A stretch of DNA of 64,000 bases. It comes from Membranipora membranacea. Lineage: Eukaryota > Bryozoa > Gymnolaemata > Cheilostomatida > Membraniporidae. A program made the position numbers and the translations under genes. This document shows positions 24,201 to 35,340 of this stretch, piece after piece. The DNA lies in the NCBI GenBank assembly GCA_914767715.1, contig OU612068.1:1552001-1616000 (forward strand). The letters are read 5' to 3'. The notes under the pieces were generated by a model. The model did no database searches, was not told the origin of the DNA, and was given only the letters and a program-made list of their open reading frames with translations. The first letter of the stretch is position 1, and each line of letters opens with the position of its first letter.

Positions 24201-25549
24201 CAAGTCGACCATTGTATCATAAACATAGTCAAGTTTGCAAATATGACATAAATAAGACAGGTGACTTACCGGACATTTTTTGCATGGCGAGTTTCCGGCC
24301 TATCAGCTCATTATTAACATTATCACCGTCTACACTCATGATGACTTTGTGCTGAGATCCCGGCATATAGGTCACAGTCACATTCGTCCTGCCTGTAAAA
24401 TTTGAGATTTATGTATACTTTGAATGGAAAGATAGCTATGCGTGTTCCTAGGAAACATGCGAAGAAAATCACGACCACAATATTTTGTACAGCTGTAACT
24501 AAAACTGTAACTCAAAGAATCTAACTGCAAAATAGAAATAACCATAGTGAAGATTTGGGGATTGTCATTCAAATCCACGAGCTTCCTGTTGTATCATGTT
24601 AATCCTTAATCTGCATACTATACTGTACAGCTTGTACGACTGATAGTGTATGAAAGAATACCTTGACCTAGCTGTTATGGTCCTTGGCACTAGCTACCAA
24701 CTGTCACCTGTTGACACAGGCAGGTAAACAAACAATGTGACTCACCCATCACCCTTGACTTGAGGTACTCTGTAGCTGCTATACTCCATTTATCGCTCGG
24801 CCTTCATAAAAAAAAATAGTACAAAGCTGTGAGCTGATGAAAAAATGGTATATATGGACGATTGTAGTAAAATCATAACAGTAAGAATGATATGTAACAA
24901 GGGCCGGCATGGAGAAAGGCATAGAAATAAAAAATGCGCTGTGTGATGCAGCTGAAGTCTCAACTACCATCTGCACTCCCAGTCTTATATTTCTACCGCT
25001 GACTCCTTTCATACATTTTACACAAAAGGTAATCTTTATTTTTCTCATTCTTAAAAACTGATGAAATATTTTTCAAAATATGTAGCCATTATAGTATTCC
25101 CTGTAGAGTTTACGTGTACTTATATCACCATTACTTCCATCTTAACATGCATATTTACCTCAGCTCAGTGTTGAAGGTCTCAATATCAGTTTCGAGGGCA
25201 GCTGGTACAATGTTCGCTAAACTCACAGATTTCACCTGTGCAGGAAGATCAAAATACTTCAGGTGTACTTGTCGAAGACTAAAATACATAATTCAAATTT
25301 ATTTGTGATAGAGCTAAATCTCACCAAAACAATACGGCATTTGGAGACAACAATCACTGGCAATATTCAGCAATGAAAACATTTGTGAGTCCTGATGTCG
25401 ACTGGTTGTACTGAGGGGGAAATTTGCGTCAAATTGATCACAGAAAGTGTTCAAAAAGAGACAGCGATTTGTCATCAAACTGAAGCCTATAGTAAACTTA
25501 CCATTTCCCATCAACAATAACTTCAATTCCATAGTCAATCAGGTGGCAT
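21215..25549 (-). CDS. Tudor-domain protein, 3' part of gene (frameshift in tail)
   Basis: Nine minus-strand exons join in phase: 25502-25549, 25159-25278, 24746-24801, 24270-24392, 23630-23872, 23139-23312, 22396-22713, 22181-22238, 21215-21338. The first two give CHLIDYGIEVIVDGK and LRQVHLKYFDLPAQV. FIDYG-type sequence followed by L..L...F..LP.QA is the hallmark of an extended Tudor domain, which in TDRD proteins reads methyl-arginine in the piRNA pathway. The third and fourth complete the domain (WSIAATEYL). Later exons are low-complexity and Ser/Pro-rich. In exon 22396-22713 a 2-base deletion relative to the left copy gives a TGA soon after RRPNLNK, although net exon length stays a multiple of three shorter (90 bp). 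The 5' end of the gene is not found. Confidence 0.75.
21415..21830. other. Copy-specific segment inside an intron of the Tudor gene
   Basis: About 400 bp absent from the left copy (junction near 5155). No target duplication, TIR or coding sequence is identified. It could equally be a deletion on the left. Confidence 0.4.
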
Positions 25550-25699
25550 CTGAAATAAAGTAAATTTAACAGCTCAATACCAATAAAACATCCGATTGAG
25601 CCGGCCGAATTAACATGACACGTACTGTGAGCTGTTCAGTGAAGGTCTTTCCAATAGACTACTGTATTTTCTAACCTACAGAGCACAATGTAAGTTAGT

Positions 25700-25880
25700 G
25701 AATGCAGTAGTCCTATTGCTCGGTTGATGAGCTCCAAATTTAAGCCTGCAAGGTCATGGGTTCGATCTTCAGTGATGCCTTTTGGTGCAAACTCCTGATT
25801 TGACTGTCGCTGGTCATTTGCCAAAGCCAACCGCAAAAACTACCTGCATTCTCTCCCAAGCCAGTTGCTAGAGCCACCGA
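25700..25880 (+). repeat. tRNA-derived SINE-like sequence
   Basis: A tRNA-like head shows an A-box-like TGCTCGGTTGATGAGC and a B-box-like GGGTTCGATCT at about 25750-25760, followed by an unrelated body. This is the usual layout of a tRNA-derived SINE. Ends and TSD are not resolved. Confidence 0.5.
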
Positions 25881-26029
25881 TTCAATTTTGGTGTTTGTAG
25901 CTTGTCAAAACCTTGAGAGACATTTAGCTGAAATCACTGAGTCAAGTCAAAATCACTATCTGGTCATCAACATCAATCATAGAGTGAGTCCGACCAAAAA
26001 ACCACGGGTGAGTGGTATTGGACATATAC

Positions 26030-26275
26030 ATGGCCTGCACAGTAAAGGCATAAAAGTCCCTAGGGCCTGATCCATGGGCCTATGGCCTTCCTCAGCTACT
26101 AAAACCAACATTAATTCAGTTCACTCGGTGATTTTGGCCGTTCTGTCCGTGGGCCCCCGAGACTTACATGCCTTTACATTGCGGATTGCCAAGCCCAATG
26201 TCCGGCCAGGGTGGTTGATACTGGACATTGGCAAAGTAAAGGCATGTAAGTCCCAGGCCAGGGGCCAATGGTTCT
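26030..26275. repeat. Inverted repeat with GTAAAGGCAT arms
   Basis: About 26160-26178 (ACTTACATGCCTTTAC) pairs with about 26235-26252 (GTAAAGGCATGTAAGT). A further related arm (CAGTAAAGGCATAAAAGTCC) lies at about 26040. The intervening sequence also pairs (ATTGCCAA/TTGGCAA, CAATGTCC/GGACATTG). This looks like a foldback element. Exact ends are not established. Confidence 0.6.
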
Positions 26276-26984
26276 GTCAGTCTTTTTTTTTGCACTTTAT
26301 TTAATAAAGTTGTCCCTGGGCAGTTCTGTATCAGAAATTTGATTGAGCAGACTCAGACTGGATAGAAGTAGTAGTATACCAATAAATATGAACTGATAGA
26401 ATAGATTAAGATAGTGGAGTGTTAATGGTAGACAGTATTTTCTCACTCTAGTCAAGTGCTATGGTCACTGGGCAGTTCATAGGGGGCAGTTCACAGGCTG
26501 GCAAACTCCTTATGCAAGACTGAGACCTGTGACTTTTTTTAGTACTTACTTGGCTTACAAAAACTCAGCATGAGCATACATAGATAGATAGATACTATAC
26601 ACAGATAGGCATGTGTACTTTGTTTATGTCCATGAACAATGATAGGGGGAGGTGGTTGCTCATGAGCATTGGTAAAGTATAAATCCTTGTAACCCCAGAT
26701 GCCTAGGCAGAAACTGGGCTCATGTTCTTATAAAAAATGACTGATTATATTAGGTTCTGTGAGTCTTCCTAGCTTTCTCATGCTTTCTTACGAATTTTAC
26801 CTAGAGTTAAATGCTTTTAGTGGGCTCACTTACTGACCAATGAGAAAGGAGTATTCTGAGACCCCTGATTGGTCTACCATATAAATGAGTATTGCCTATC
26901 TCCCTGGCAGGGTGGGAAAACTCAGACCTCCTGTCCTAGTGTTTATTTTAAACCCAGCATGAGGTATTTTCAGATTACCAAAAA
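26276..26984. other. Repeat-rich intergenic region
   Basis: No gene is visible. It contains the second copy of the dispersed piece seen at 8404 (about 26690-26725). Confidence 0.4.
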
Positions 26985-28310
26985 AACACAAAAAGCATAA
27001 TAGGACTCCTACTAAAATGTTTTCCCAAATTAACTTAAAGTTAAGGGATTGGAACTCGACCTCTCGCTAAAACAATCAATGTTTTGGGAGTTGCTTTCGA
27101 CACAGACCTCACATCTCATACCCATGCTACTGATGTTGCAACTAGAGCAAACAAACTAGTCTATCTTAATTCTAAACTTAAAAAATACATGAATGTTGAA
27201 GAATCCCTTAAAACTTACAAAAGCATTGTCCGACCAATATTAGGATATTGCTCAGCAATTTACCTAGATACTACACAAAAGGTCACTGGAACCATTGAGA
27301 AAGTTCAAAATAGAGCAATCAGAATAAAGTCTGCTCCAAAGAAATTTTCTGTCACAACTGGTAGATCTCTTTTAAATTTACCTACACTACTAAGTAGGCC
27401 ATCTGCGCATGCTCAGCTCTGGACATGAGCTGATCTCTGCAAAATTGAGCCTCGGAATTCCGAAGCCATCTGATTGGCTACCTGCTCTGGTGACATACTC
27501 CCCAAAGCGTGCGGATTTGTTATTACTAGTTATCCTCTCTTGTCATTATTAGCTGATTTTGATTGACAGTTTATGCAGGGGATATCCCATTTCCCCTTTC
27601 CAAAGTTGCATTCAGAACCCAAACTAAACTCATTGTTCTTGCACATGCGCGAATTCAAGTCACGCATGATGCATACTTAGCCTTACGACACCTGCTTTGT
27701 GGTAATGATAACCTAGTTTATCAGTGATCTACATGCCCAGTCAGATCACGAGAGTCAGTATGTAAGTAGGCGACAATATTTATTTCATAATTTTACACAT
27801 AAAAAAGTTGCAAAAAACAAAGCTTCTAAGCATATCCTTAATCTATTGCAAAAGTCACGAAAACATAAACGTTGTCTGAGAAGCAACTGTACTATTATTA
27901 AACTCTCATTCAGAACAAATTTGGAAAATCAACCCTTTTAAACTTACTTCACCTATTTACACTTAAACATAAATCAGCTAAAACTCTCCTGACTCTTGAT
28001 TTACCTGGAACATGATAAAAAAAAATTATATATTGAATATTTATGTCTTTACCCAACGTTTATTCTGCAGCTAATCAGCTCCTTAACTGCAACACTATTA
28101 TCCGAACTTATTTTTCGTCAATACATTTTTTATTTCATAAATAACTCATACCCAATATCGTTACATGTTGTTCGTTAACTCTGTGTTTAACTTTGGTAGT
28201 AAGCTTGATATGTTTTTTTTGCTGTTTTCAGAGGTCAACAAGTTACCTATAATAAAATTCCTTTTGTACACTTTTAAGAAAACCTCTATAAATAAATAAA
28301 TAAATAAAAT
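26985..28310 (+). mobile_element. 3' end of a non-LTR retrotransposon, split by a MITE
   Basis: The frame 27084-27399 encodes the C-terminal thumb region of a LINE reverse transcriptase (VLGVAFDTDLT, then VRPILGYCSAIY and EKVQNRAIRI). It resumes at about 27772 (RQYLFHNFTHKK) and ends shortly after. The break is the 363-bp MITE at 27400-27762. Removing it with one TSD copy restores the reading frame exactly. The element ends in a TAAA-type tail (about 28285-28308). The 5' part is missing. Confidence 0.8.
27400..27762. mobile_element. 363-bp MITE (CATCTGCGCATGC family), copy A, 9-bp TSD
   Basis: Target duplication TAAGTAGGC is at 27391-27399 and 27763-27771, inside a LINE reading frame. It starts CATCTGCGCATGCTCAGC and ends GAGAGTCAGTATG. 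No coding is seen. The start holds an NRF1-like TGCGCATGC and a second GCACATGCGC lies near 27645; an inverted CCAAT box (GATTGGCT) is at about 27471. Copy B is at 31017-31366. Confidence 0.88.
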
Positions 28311-28564
28311 ATTAGTTTTAGACTCAACGAAAGATTTGAAGGTTTACTAAAATAATCTGGGTGTCAAAAAGACCCCTGCTCCTGCCTTTGAAAACTTCTG
28401 CCAGTGAAAACCACTACCCGAGGAGGATAACTACATAAATTTTTGATGTTAAAAAAACCAAGAAAAGAATGGGAGCTGTTGTTATTGTTATTGTTATCGT
28501 ACGGAAGACGAGCAATGACGAACAATTATTTTTATTTTTCCCAAGAAATAAATTGTGTGTCATC
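28311..28564. other. Short spacer before the P-type element
   Basis: No gene is visible. The last eight bases (28557-28564, GTGTCATC) are the left target duplication of the next element. Confidence 0.5.
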
Positions 28565-30922
28565 CATAGACTTAATAATAAACCTAGACAGGACACTGTA
28601 TGGAGCATTAGCATTGAGGCACTGAGTCACTTGATTATGGTGACGCGACGTCACTGGAAGGTGTAGAAACAGTGATTATTTCTCATAGCTATCATTGATT
28701 TACCGGTCACAGGTCTGGTTAAATGTTGATAACTCAATTGCCTTTAATCGGAATTTACGTTTAAATCAATAAATGCTTACATCTCAAACAATTTTGTTGG
28801 AATTTTGAGTTTAAAAATTAAAATAGATTCAGCAGTGTCTGGTGATTATTTTGATCGTCTGTTTAGCCAGGTTCTCCCTGGTTTAGCTTTGTAGCTCAAT
28901 ATTATCAAAAAAGCAAGCTACTTAAAACAGTGCATAGACTCAAAGCTGTAATTTTTTTTTGCAGTTTCAGCCCTGATTCAAAGTTTATTTCCATATCAAT
29001 TTCGATGGGACTTTGAGTTTGGAAATTGCAATAGATTCAGTAGTTTGTGGAGATAATTTTGATCATCTGTTCTCCCTTATAGCTCAAGTATAACCAGGGA
29101 GTTCAGGACTTTCTTCCTTGGAATAACTGAGGAAGCAAGCTTTGTGAATACACAAGAAATAATTAATTTCATCTTTGTTTTTTTTTATGCTTTTGTGCTC
29201 ATTTTGAGCCAGGTATACACAATAAGAAATGTTATGACCTTAGACAAAATATCCACCAGCCATCATCGGAATGTAACCAGCAGAGACAGTTGGAGGTAAA
29301 CGAGTCAACGCCGGGACCTCACAAAGCTTCAGATAAAATTGAAGTTCATAGTAAACAATATTCTGTGTAGTTAATCTAATGGTCACTTCGGTGGGTCAAA
29401 AGTAAAGGCAGACCTCCTGCCCCGGCAGCATACTCCTAGTTCTTACCTTATATTAGCAGCCTGATTATACAAGTAACAGCTAAATCTGGTAATTTATAAT
29501 ACATCAATTCTGACCACGAAACGCAATCTTTCGAACTTTTGACCTTTTGAAATACATAGGTTTATTGTGCTCTGCTGGAGTCAGCAATATAGCAACAGAT
29601 TTCTAGATTTCAGAGTACACAGCAGTTGTAACACTCATCAAGCTAAGCACTATTTGATCACAATGGAAAAGCTAGGCCAGAGCGGATCTTCCAAACCAGT
29701 ATGTTACTGTGATACAATGACTATACATTCCTTTGCCTGCTAGGGATTGTCCTTATTTGATCTTTGATAATTGATCTTTTCTTTAAACCGTTTGTCTCAT
29801 CCATGTGAATTTATCAATTTCTCACTGCAAGTCACAATCCAGCATTTTAATCTTTCAGGCTCCGAAGCTAAGTAGAAAATTCTGTTGTTCCTTTGGATGC
29901 AGCAATGCGCCAGCTTACAATCCTTTGCTCAGTTTTCACTTGTTCCCCTCAGAAAAACAGTCAGAGTGTCGAAGATTATGGATAAAAGCTGTAAAGCATA
30001 AAGATTGAACACCCTCAAAAGCAACGGTGCTATGAAGTGAACATTTTGAGGTCAGCGCATACAGAGTTCTTCCAAATTCACCTTTGAAAATGCTACTTTG
30101 CTAAGCACCAGACGCTTTACCAACAGTATTCTCAGACCATTAAAATGAACCCCACAAGCTGTTGAATCTATTGCAATTTTCAAACTTGAAATCCCATTGA
30201 AATTGATCAGGAAAAAAACTTCAATTCAAGGTTGAAACTGCAAAAAATATTATAGCTTTGAGTCTATGCGCCGTTTTCAAAAGCTTGCTTTTTTGATAAT
30301 ATTTGAGCTGCAAAGCTAAACAAACTATCAAGATGATCACCAGAAGCTGCTGAATATATTGCAATTTTCAAACTCAAAATTCCATCTAAATTGTTTGAGT
30401 AATAAGCATTTAATCAGGACAGAAACTGTAATCAAAATTATAGCTTTGTGTCTATGCACCGTTTTCAAAAGCTTGCTTTTTTGATAATATTGGATCTACA
30501 AAGCTAAACAGACTATCAAAGTTATCACCAGAAGCTGCTGGATCTATTTTAATTTTCAAACTCAAAATTCCAACAAAATTCTTTGAGATATAAGCATTTA
30601 ATCAGGACTGAAACTGCAAAAAAATTTATAGACTATGCACCGTTTTTAATACCAGTAGCTTGCTTTTTTAATAATAATATTTGAGCTACAAAGCTAAATA
30701 TACTATCAAAATGATAGCCAGAAGCTGTTGAAAATATTGCAATTACAATTGACACAAATTGAGTTATCAATATTAAACCAGAGCTGGGACCGGTAAATCA
30801 ATGATAGCTATGAGTAAAAATCACTGTTTCTACACCTTCCAGCCAGTGACGTCGTTTCACCATAATTAAGTGCCTCACTTCAGCCAATGCAGTGTCCTGT
30901 CTAGGATTATTATTAGTCTATG
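28565..30922. mobile_element. 2.36-kb P-type element with THAP remnant and 8-bp TSD
   Basis: The terminal inverted repeats start CATAGACT and run about 180 bp with moderate divergence. Target duplication GTGTCATC is at 28557-28564 and 30923-30930. Inside each end is a subterminal repeat of about 170-240 bp built around AAGCTTGCTTTTTTGATAAT and CAGAAGCTGCTG: about two units on the left (28770-29060) and three in the opposite sense on the right (30130-30740). The middle encodes a THAP-type zinc-finger fragment. An 8-bp TSD, CA...TG ends and a THAP domain together fit the P superfamily. No transposase catalytic region is found, so it is non-autonomous or decayed. Confidence 0.85.
29860..30008 (+). 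pseudogene. THAP-domain N-terminal fragment
   Basis: After a likely acceptor (aatctttcag) the frame reads KFCCSFGCSNAPAYN, then SFHLFPSEK and LWIKAVKH before a stop. The CX4C start, FHxFP and the following Trp are THAP signatures, a DNA-binding zinc finger of P-element transposases. The second half of the about 90-residue domain, including the remaining Cys/His ligands, is not present in this frame. It may be an exon or a remnant. Confidence 0.7.
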
Positions 30923-31016
30923 GTGTCATCCCTCAGCTTCGCTATTTGCCCGGGCTATGACACGGGAAATTTTGATAATCAGCAGGTAAAAAAAACAGGG
31001 TCAGTACGTACGCGGC

Positions 31017-31366
31017 CATTCTGCGCATGCTCAGCTCTGGGCATGAGCTGATCTCTGCAAAATTGAGTCTCGGAATTCCGAAGCCATATGATTGGCTACC
31101 TGCTCTGGTGGCACACTCCCAAATGCGTGCGGAATTGTTAGACAGAGTTACTACTGTCACTATTAGCTAATTTTGATTAGTAGTTTATGCAGGGGACATA
31201 CCATTTCCCCAGACCAAAATTGCAATCAGAACCCAAACTAAACTCATTGTTCTTGCACATGCGCAAATTAAAGTCACGCATGATGCATACGACAACATCT
31301 TTGTGGTTATGATAGCCTAGTTTATTAGTGATCTACATGCTCAGTCAGATCACGAGAGTCAGTATG
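31017..31366. mobile_element. 350-bp MITE (CATCTGCGCATGC family), copy B, 9-bp TSD
   Basis: It is similar over its whole length to 27400-27762, starting CATTCTGCGCATGCTCAGC and ending GAGAGTCAGTATG. It is flanked by GTACGCGGC (31008-31016) and GTATGCGGC (31367-31375), a 9-bp TSD with one mismatch. The NRF1-like TGCGCATGC, the ATTGGCT box and GCACATGCGC are conserved in both copies. Confidence 0.85.
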
Positions 31367-31539
31367 GTATGCGGCTATATGAAGATAGAGGATAACTCCC
31401 AGTCAGAATGACTTAGCCTAGCCTGAATAAGAGCTCTTACGCAATCGGTAGCAGGTGCAGTGGGCGTGTCTTCACTTGGCGGCAATGACAGAGTCACTCA
31501 GCTCTCTGAAAGTTGACAGTCCAGTAGGTATTATATATA

Positions 31540-34500
31540 TAACTTCACCAAGTGAGATCTCAACCATTCAACCATTGTTATAGGTTGTAGTTTGCATTAC
31601 ATTTAAAAAAAGCTGTCAATATTATTAAGCCTAAATAGGATTAGCCAGGAAGATGGAGAGCTGGGAGTTCTATGGAAAATGCAAACTATGTGCTTGTAAG
31701 TACATGGGAGGTGCAAATCCCCAATGCTCATGTGGACATGAAAAAATCAATCATGTAAGTTACTAAGTAGTAGTAGTGTAGAGTAATCATTGTAACTACA
31801 GTAATTGCATAGGACTTAGTCACATACATGCGGCAAACCTTGGTGTTTTGTGTTGGTCATAATATTACCTTACCTTACCTTGAGCAATACTTACTTACTT
31901 GCTACTTGCTGTGTAGTCGCTAACTTCTGTTGAAGGTTTCAGCAACATGGCATAATCGTCAGTCCATAATCGTTCCAGTCGTCAACATGTGTCAGTCAGG
32001 AGTACCGCCGATGTCTTAACCTGCCAGAGGGGGGCCGACCAGGAGGGAACTCGATGGTGGGAGGGCATTCCACAGCTTCGCTGAACTGATGAAGAAGCTG
32101 TTTAGATGGGCCTTAGTCCGACAGTGAGGTGTCAAGTACTGCTGACTGTGTCTTCGGGTTTGTACAGTTGATGGGGGCTGGATTGGAATGTAGTCACAGA
32201 TGTTGGTTGCGACTTCGCCAAATTGCATGGCCCTGAACATCCCTATCCGTCGATTTACTCTCCTGGATTGGAGCTCTTCCCATCCCATGTCTTCCAGTAG
32301 CTTGGTGGTGCTGGTAACATGGTCTGTTCTTGGTATGTTTTTAGTGATCCGTGCTGCTCTTCTCTGGACGGACTCAAGCTGGGTGGACTGGGTTTTGGTG
32401 ACAGCCGCATCCCAAACTGTACATGAGTACTCTAGGATCGGTCTAGCTAGTTGTTTGTAAGCCTTTTCTCGCAGATAGGGTAGGCTTGGTGGAATTGTTC
32501 GCCTGATATACCCAAGTCTGCTAGAGGCTTTCCCAGTGATGAATGCTGTGTTCTCGTTCCAGCGTAAGTTTGATTGAAGTTTAACCCCTAGGTATTTCAC
32601 GGATGAAACCTTGCACATCTCAGTGTTGTGGAGAGTGTAGGAGTTGTTTGAGGTGTTCTTCAGTTTTCGGGTGAACTTCAGGTGCTCGCATTTGCTAGGG
32701 TTGAATTCCATGCTCCATGCTGCTTCCCAAAGTTCAAGTTTCCTGAGGTCTTCTTGGAGAATGTCATAGTTGTCAGAGGTGTTGTAGATAACTGTGTCAT
32801 CTGCAAACAACCGGATTTCAGATTTGATGTCGTTCAGCATGTCATTGATGTAGATTAAGAATAGGATGGGGCCAATCACAGACCCTTGGGGCACTCCTGA
32901 GGTGACAGGTTGCGCTGAAGATGGATAACCATCAACAACAACAACCTGGGAGCGTTGGGCCAGGAAGTCTAGTGTCCAGTTCGTGATCTGGCTGTTAGCA
33001 CCAATGTTGACAAGCTTCTTTATGAGGTGAGAGTGGTCTACCTTGTCAAAAGCCTTACTGAAATCGAGAAAGCAAGCATCAACTTCTTTTCCGTCGTCGA
33101 GGAGTTGTGATATATCTGAGGTCAGCTCGATGAGTTGGCTTTCACAGCTCCTGCGACTCCGGAAGCCATGTTGACGGGAGGTGAGTTTGTTGTTGCTCTC
33201 TATGTACCTAGTTAGATTACTGGTAACGATGTGTTCTAGGATCTTGCTAGACACACATGTGAGGCTAATGGGTCGGTAGTTACAGGGCTGGTATCTGTCA
33301 CCCTTCTTAAAAACTGGGCACACTCTAGCCATCTTCCAGTCCTCTGGGACACAGGCAGAGTCCAGGGAGATCTGGTATATGTGTGTGAGAGCGGGGGCGA
33401 TGACTTTAGCCATCATCTTCATGAGCCGAGGGGACAGGTCATCAGGTCCGGTAGCTTTGTGTGGGTTTAGTTTCATTAGTTGAGATAGCACCCCTTTCTC
33501 ATCAACGGTGATGGTTGGCATTTCACTGGCATGGTGACTTCTTGGGGTGGGCTGTGAAGTGTGTGGCTCAGAGAACACAGACTGAAAGTATGTGTTGAGA
33601 GCTTCAGCTTTCTCCTTTGGTGAGGTGAGGAGACGAGATCCTACACGTAGTGTACCAATGCCAGCAGCTTCTGATCTTTTGTGCTTGACATATTTCCAAA
33701 ATCTCTTGTTGGGGTCCCCATCACCGTCTGTGTCAGTGAGTATGTTTTCGACGTATTTGTTGTGCTCTTGTCTCAGTTCTCTTTGACATTCAGCTTTTAG
33801 TTGTCTGAATCGTAGTTCAACATCTGCTTTCCCATGTTTCTTACTCTTTTGATGGAGCCGATTCCTCTTTTGCATCTTCTTGTCAAGGGTAGAGCTGATC
33901 CATGGCTGAGAAGGGCGTGTGCTACTTCTCCTGGTGGGGATGAACTTCCTTGCTCCCTCTAATAGTGTACTTCTGAAGGTACACCATAGGGAGTTAACAT
34001 CACTATAGCTTTGGGTTATCTTCTCCATCAGCGGTTGTAGGTGGTCTGCAAGTCCTTCCCAGTCTGCACGTTTGTACAGCCAGATCGTTCTTGCGGCTTC
34101 TCTTCTGCGGTTAACCTTAAGTGATATTTCCGTGAAGGGGATGTGATGGTCGCCTATACCGGGTAGCACTTTGCTTCTGTTCACTCTGTCAGGGATGTTG
34201 GTCATTGTAAGGTCTAGCGTGTTCTCTAGTCTGGTTGGTTCTTTGATGTGTTGGTGTAAGCCGTAGTCTTTGATTATTTCTCTGAACTCCTCGTGCAGTG
34301 TTGTGTAACTGCATACAGGTTTGAGTAGGTCACTTTCCCAGTCTATACCAGGAAAGTTAAAGTCACCAGCTAGTATTAGGTTTCTGTGTTTTCGTCCTAG
34401 GAGGGTCTCAAGGCAGGGCTTCAGATCTGGTATTGTGGATTTGTCACTCACCACTGGACGGTAACATGCGCCTATGGTTAGATCTTGTTCACCTGTGAGC

Positions 34501-35340
34501 ATAGCTTTCGCCCATACCATTTCTGATTCTCCAACGTTGATAGACACTTGGGTTGAATTTATCGATTTATGAATAGCGATAAGAACCCCACCACCCATCG
34601 AGTGTTGGCGGTCCTTCCTATATATTGTAAACTCGTCCATTTCAAGCTCAGCATCATTTATATCATTCTTCAGCCAAGTCTCTGTTGCGACAATAATATC
34701 TGGCTCAATAATAATATTGTGTTTGGTAATGATATTTATCCATTGATTGATTTGAACTTTTTCAGTGGGCTGCCTCCTTTTGAGCTTAGCTATATGCATT
34801 CTTATTTTTGTGATGTTGAAGTTGCTGCCGCATGTTATGTCTGATTTCTTTCTCTTGTAAACGGCACCTTTTACTCCTCTTGCCTACAAATCTACCAGGC
34901 TCCAGCGCTGAGATGAACAACCTGAACCTACATTACCAGCCAGACGTAATCACTCAAGTCTGCTCATCATCCGCCTCATGCTTTCCCACAGAGGCACGTC
35001 AGAGTATCTTAAAGTTAGTTAGAGTGCTCTCAAGGCATCAGCATGTGCCCCAACCATTGGCTTCACTGGCTGGCTGGCTGACCAACATAGACTTGATTAG
35101 CTTACATTATGATCTTGAATTGATTCTCATTCTCAATTTTAGGTGGAACTTGGGACTTGTAGAGATGATGATTGTAATGTTAATGACTGCCCTGGTTTCC
35201 AATCGACAGATGGTATCTCCCAATGCTATCATTGCCTCCATGAGGCTGCTGCTCACACATCAGCAGCAGATAATGGTAACCATTTAGTTTTCAATTGATT
35301 GTTATGATACAAATGTGCAAAGCATGACTAGGAGTAGGCT
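31540..35340. repeat. Left copy of a second segmental duplication
   Basis: Exon 1 and exon 2 of the six-exon gene with their flanks recur at about 41800-47035 in the same orientation. Allowing for the LINE here and for the minisatellite and LTR element there, the copies are co-linear. Confidence 0.85.
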
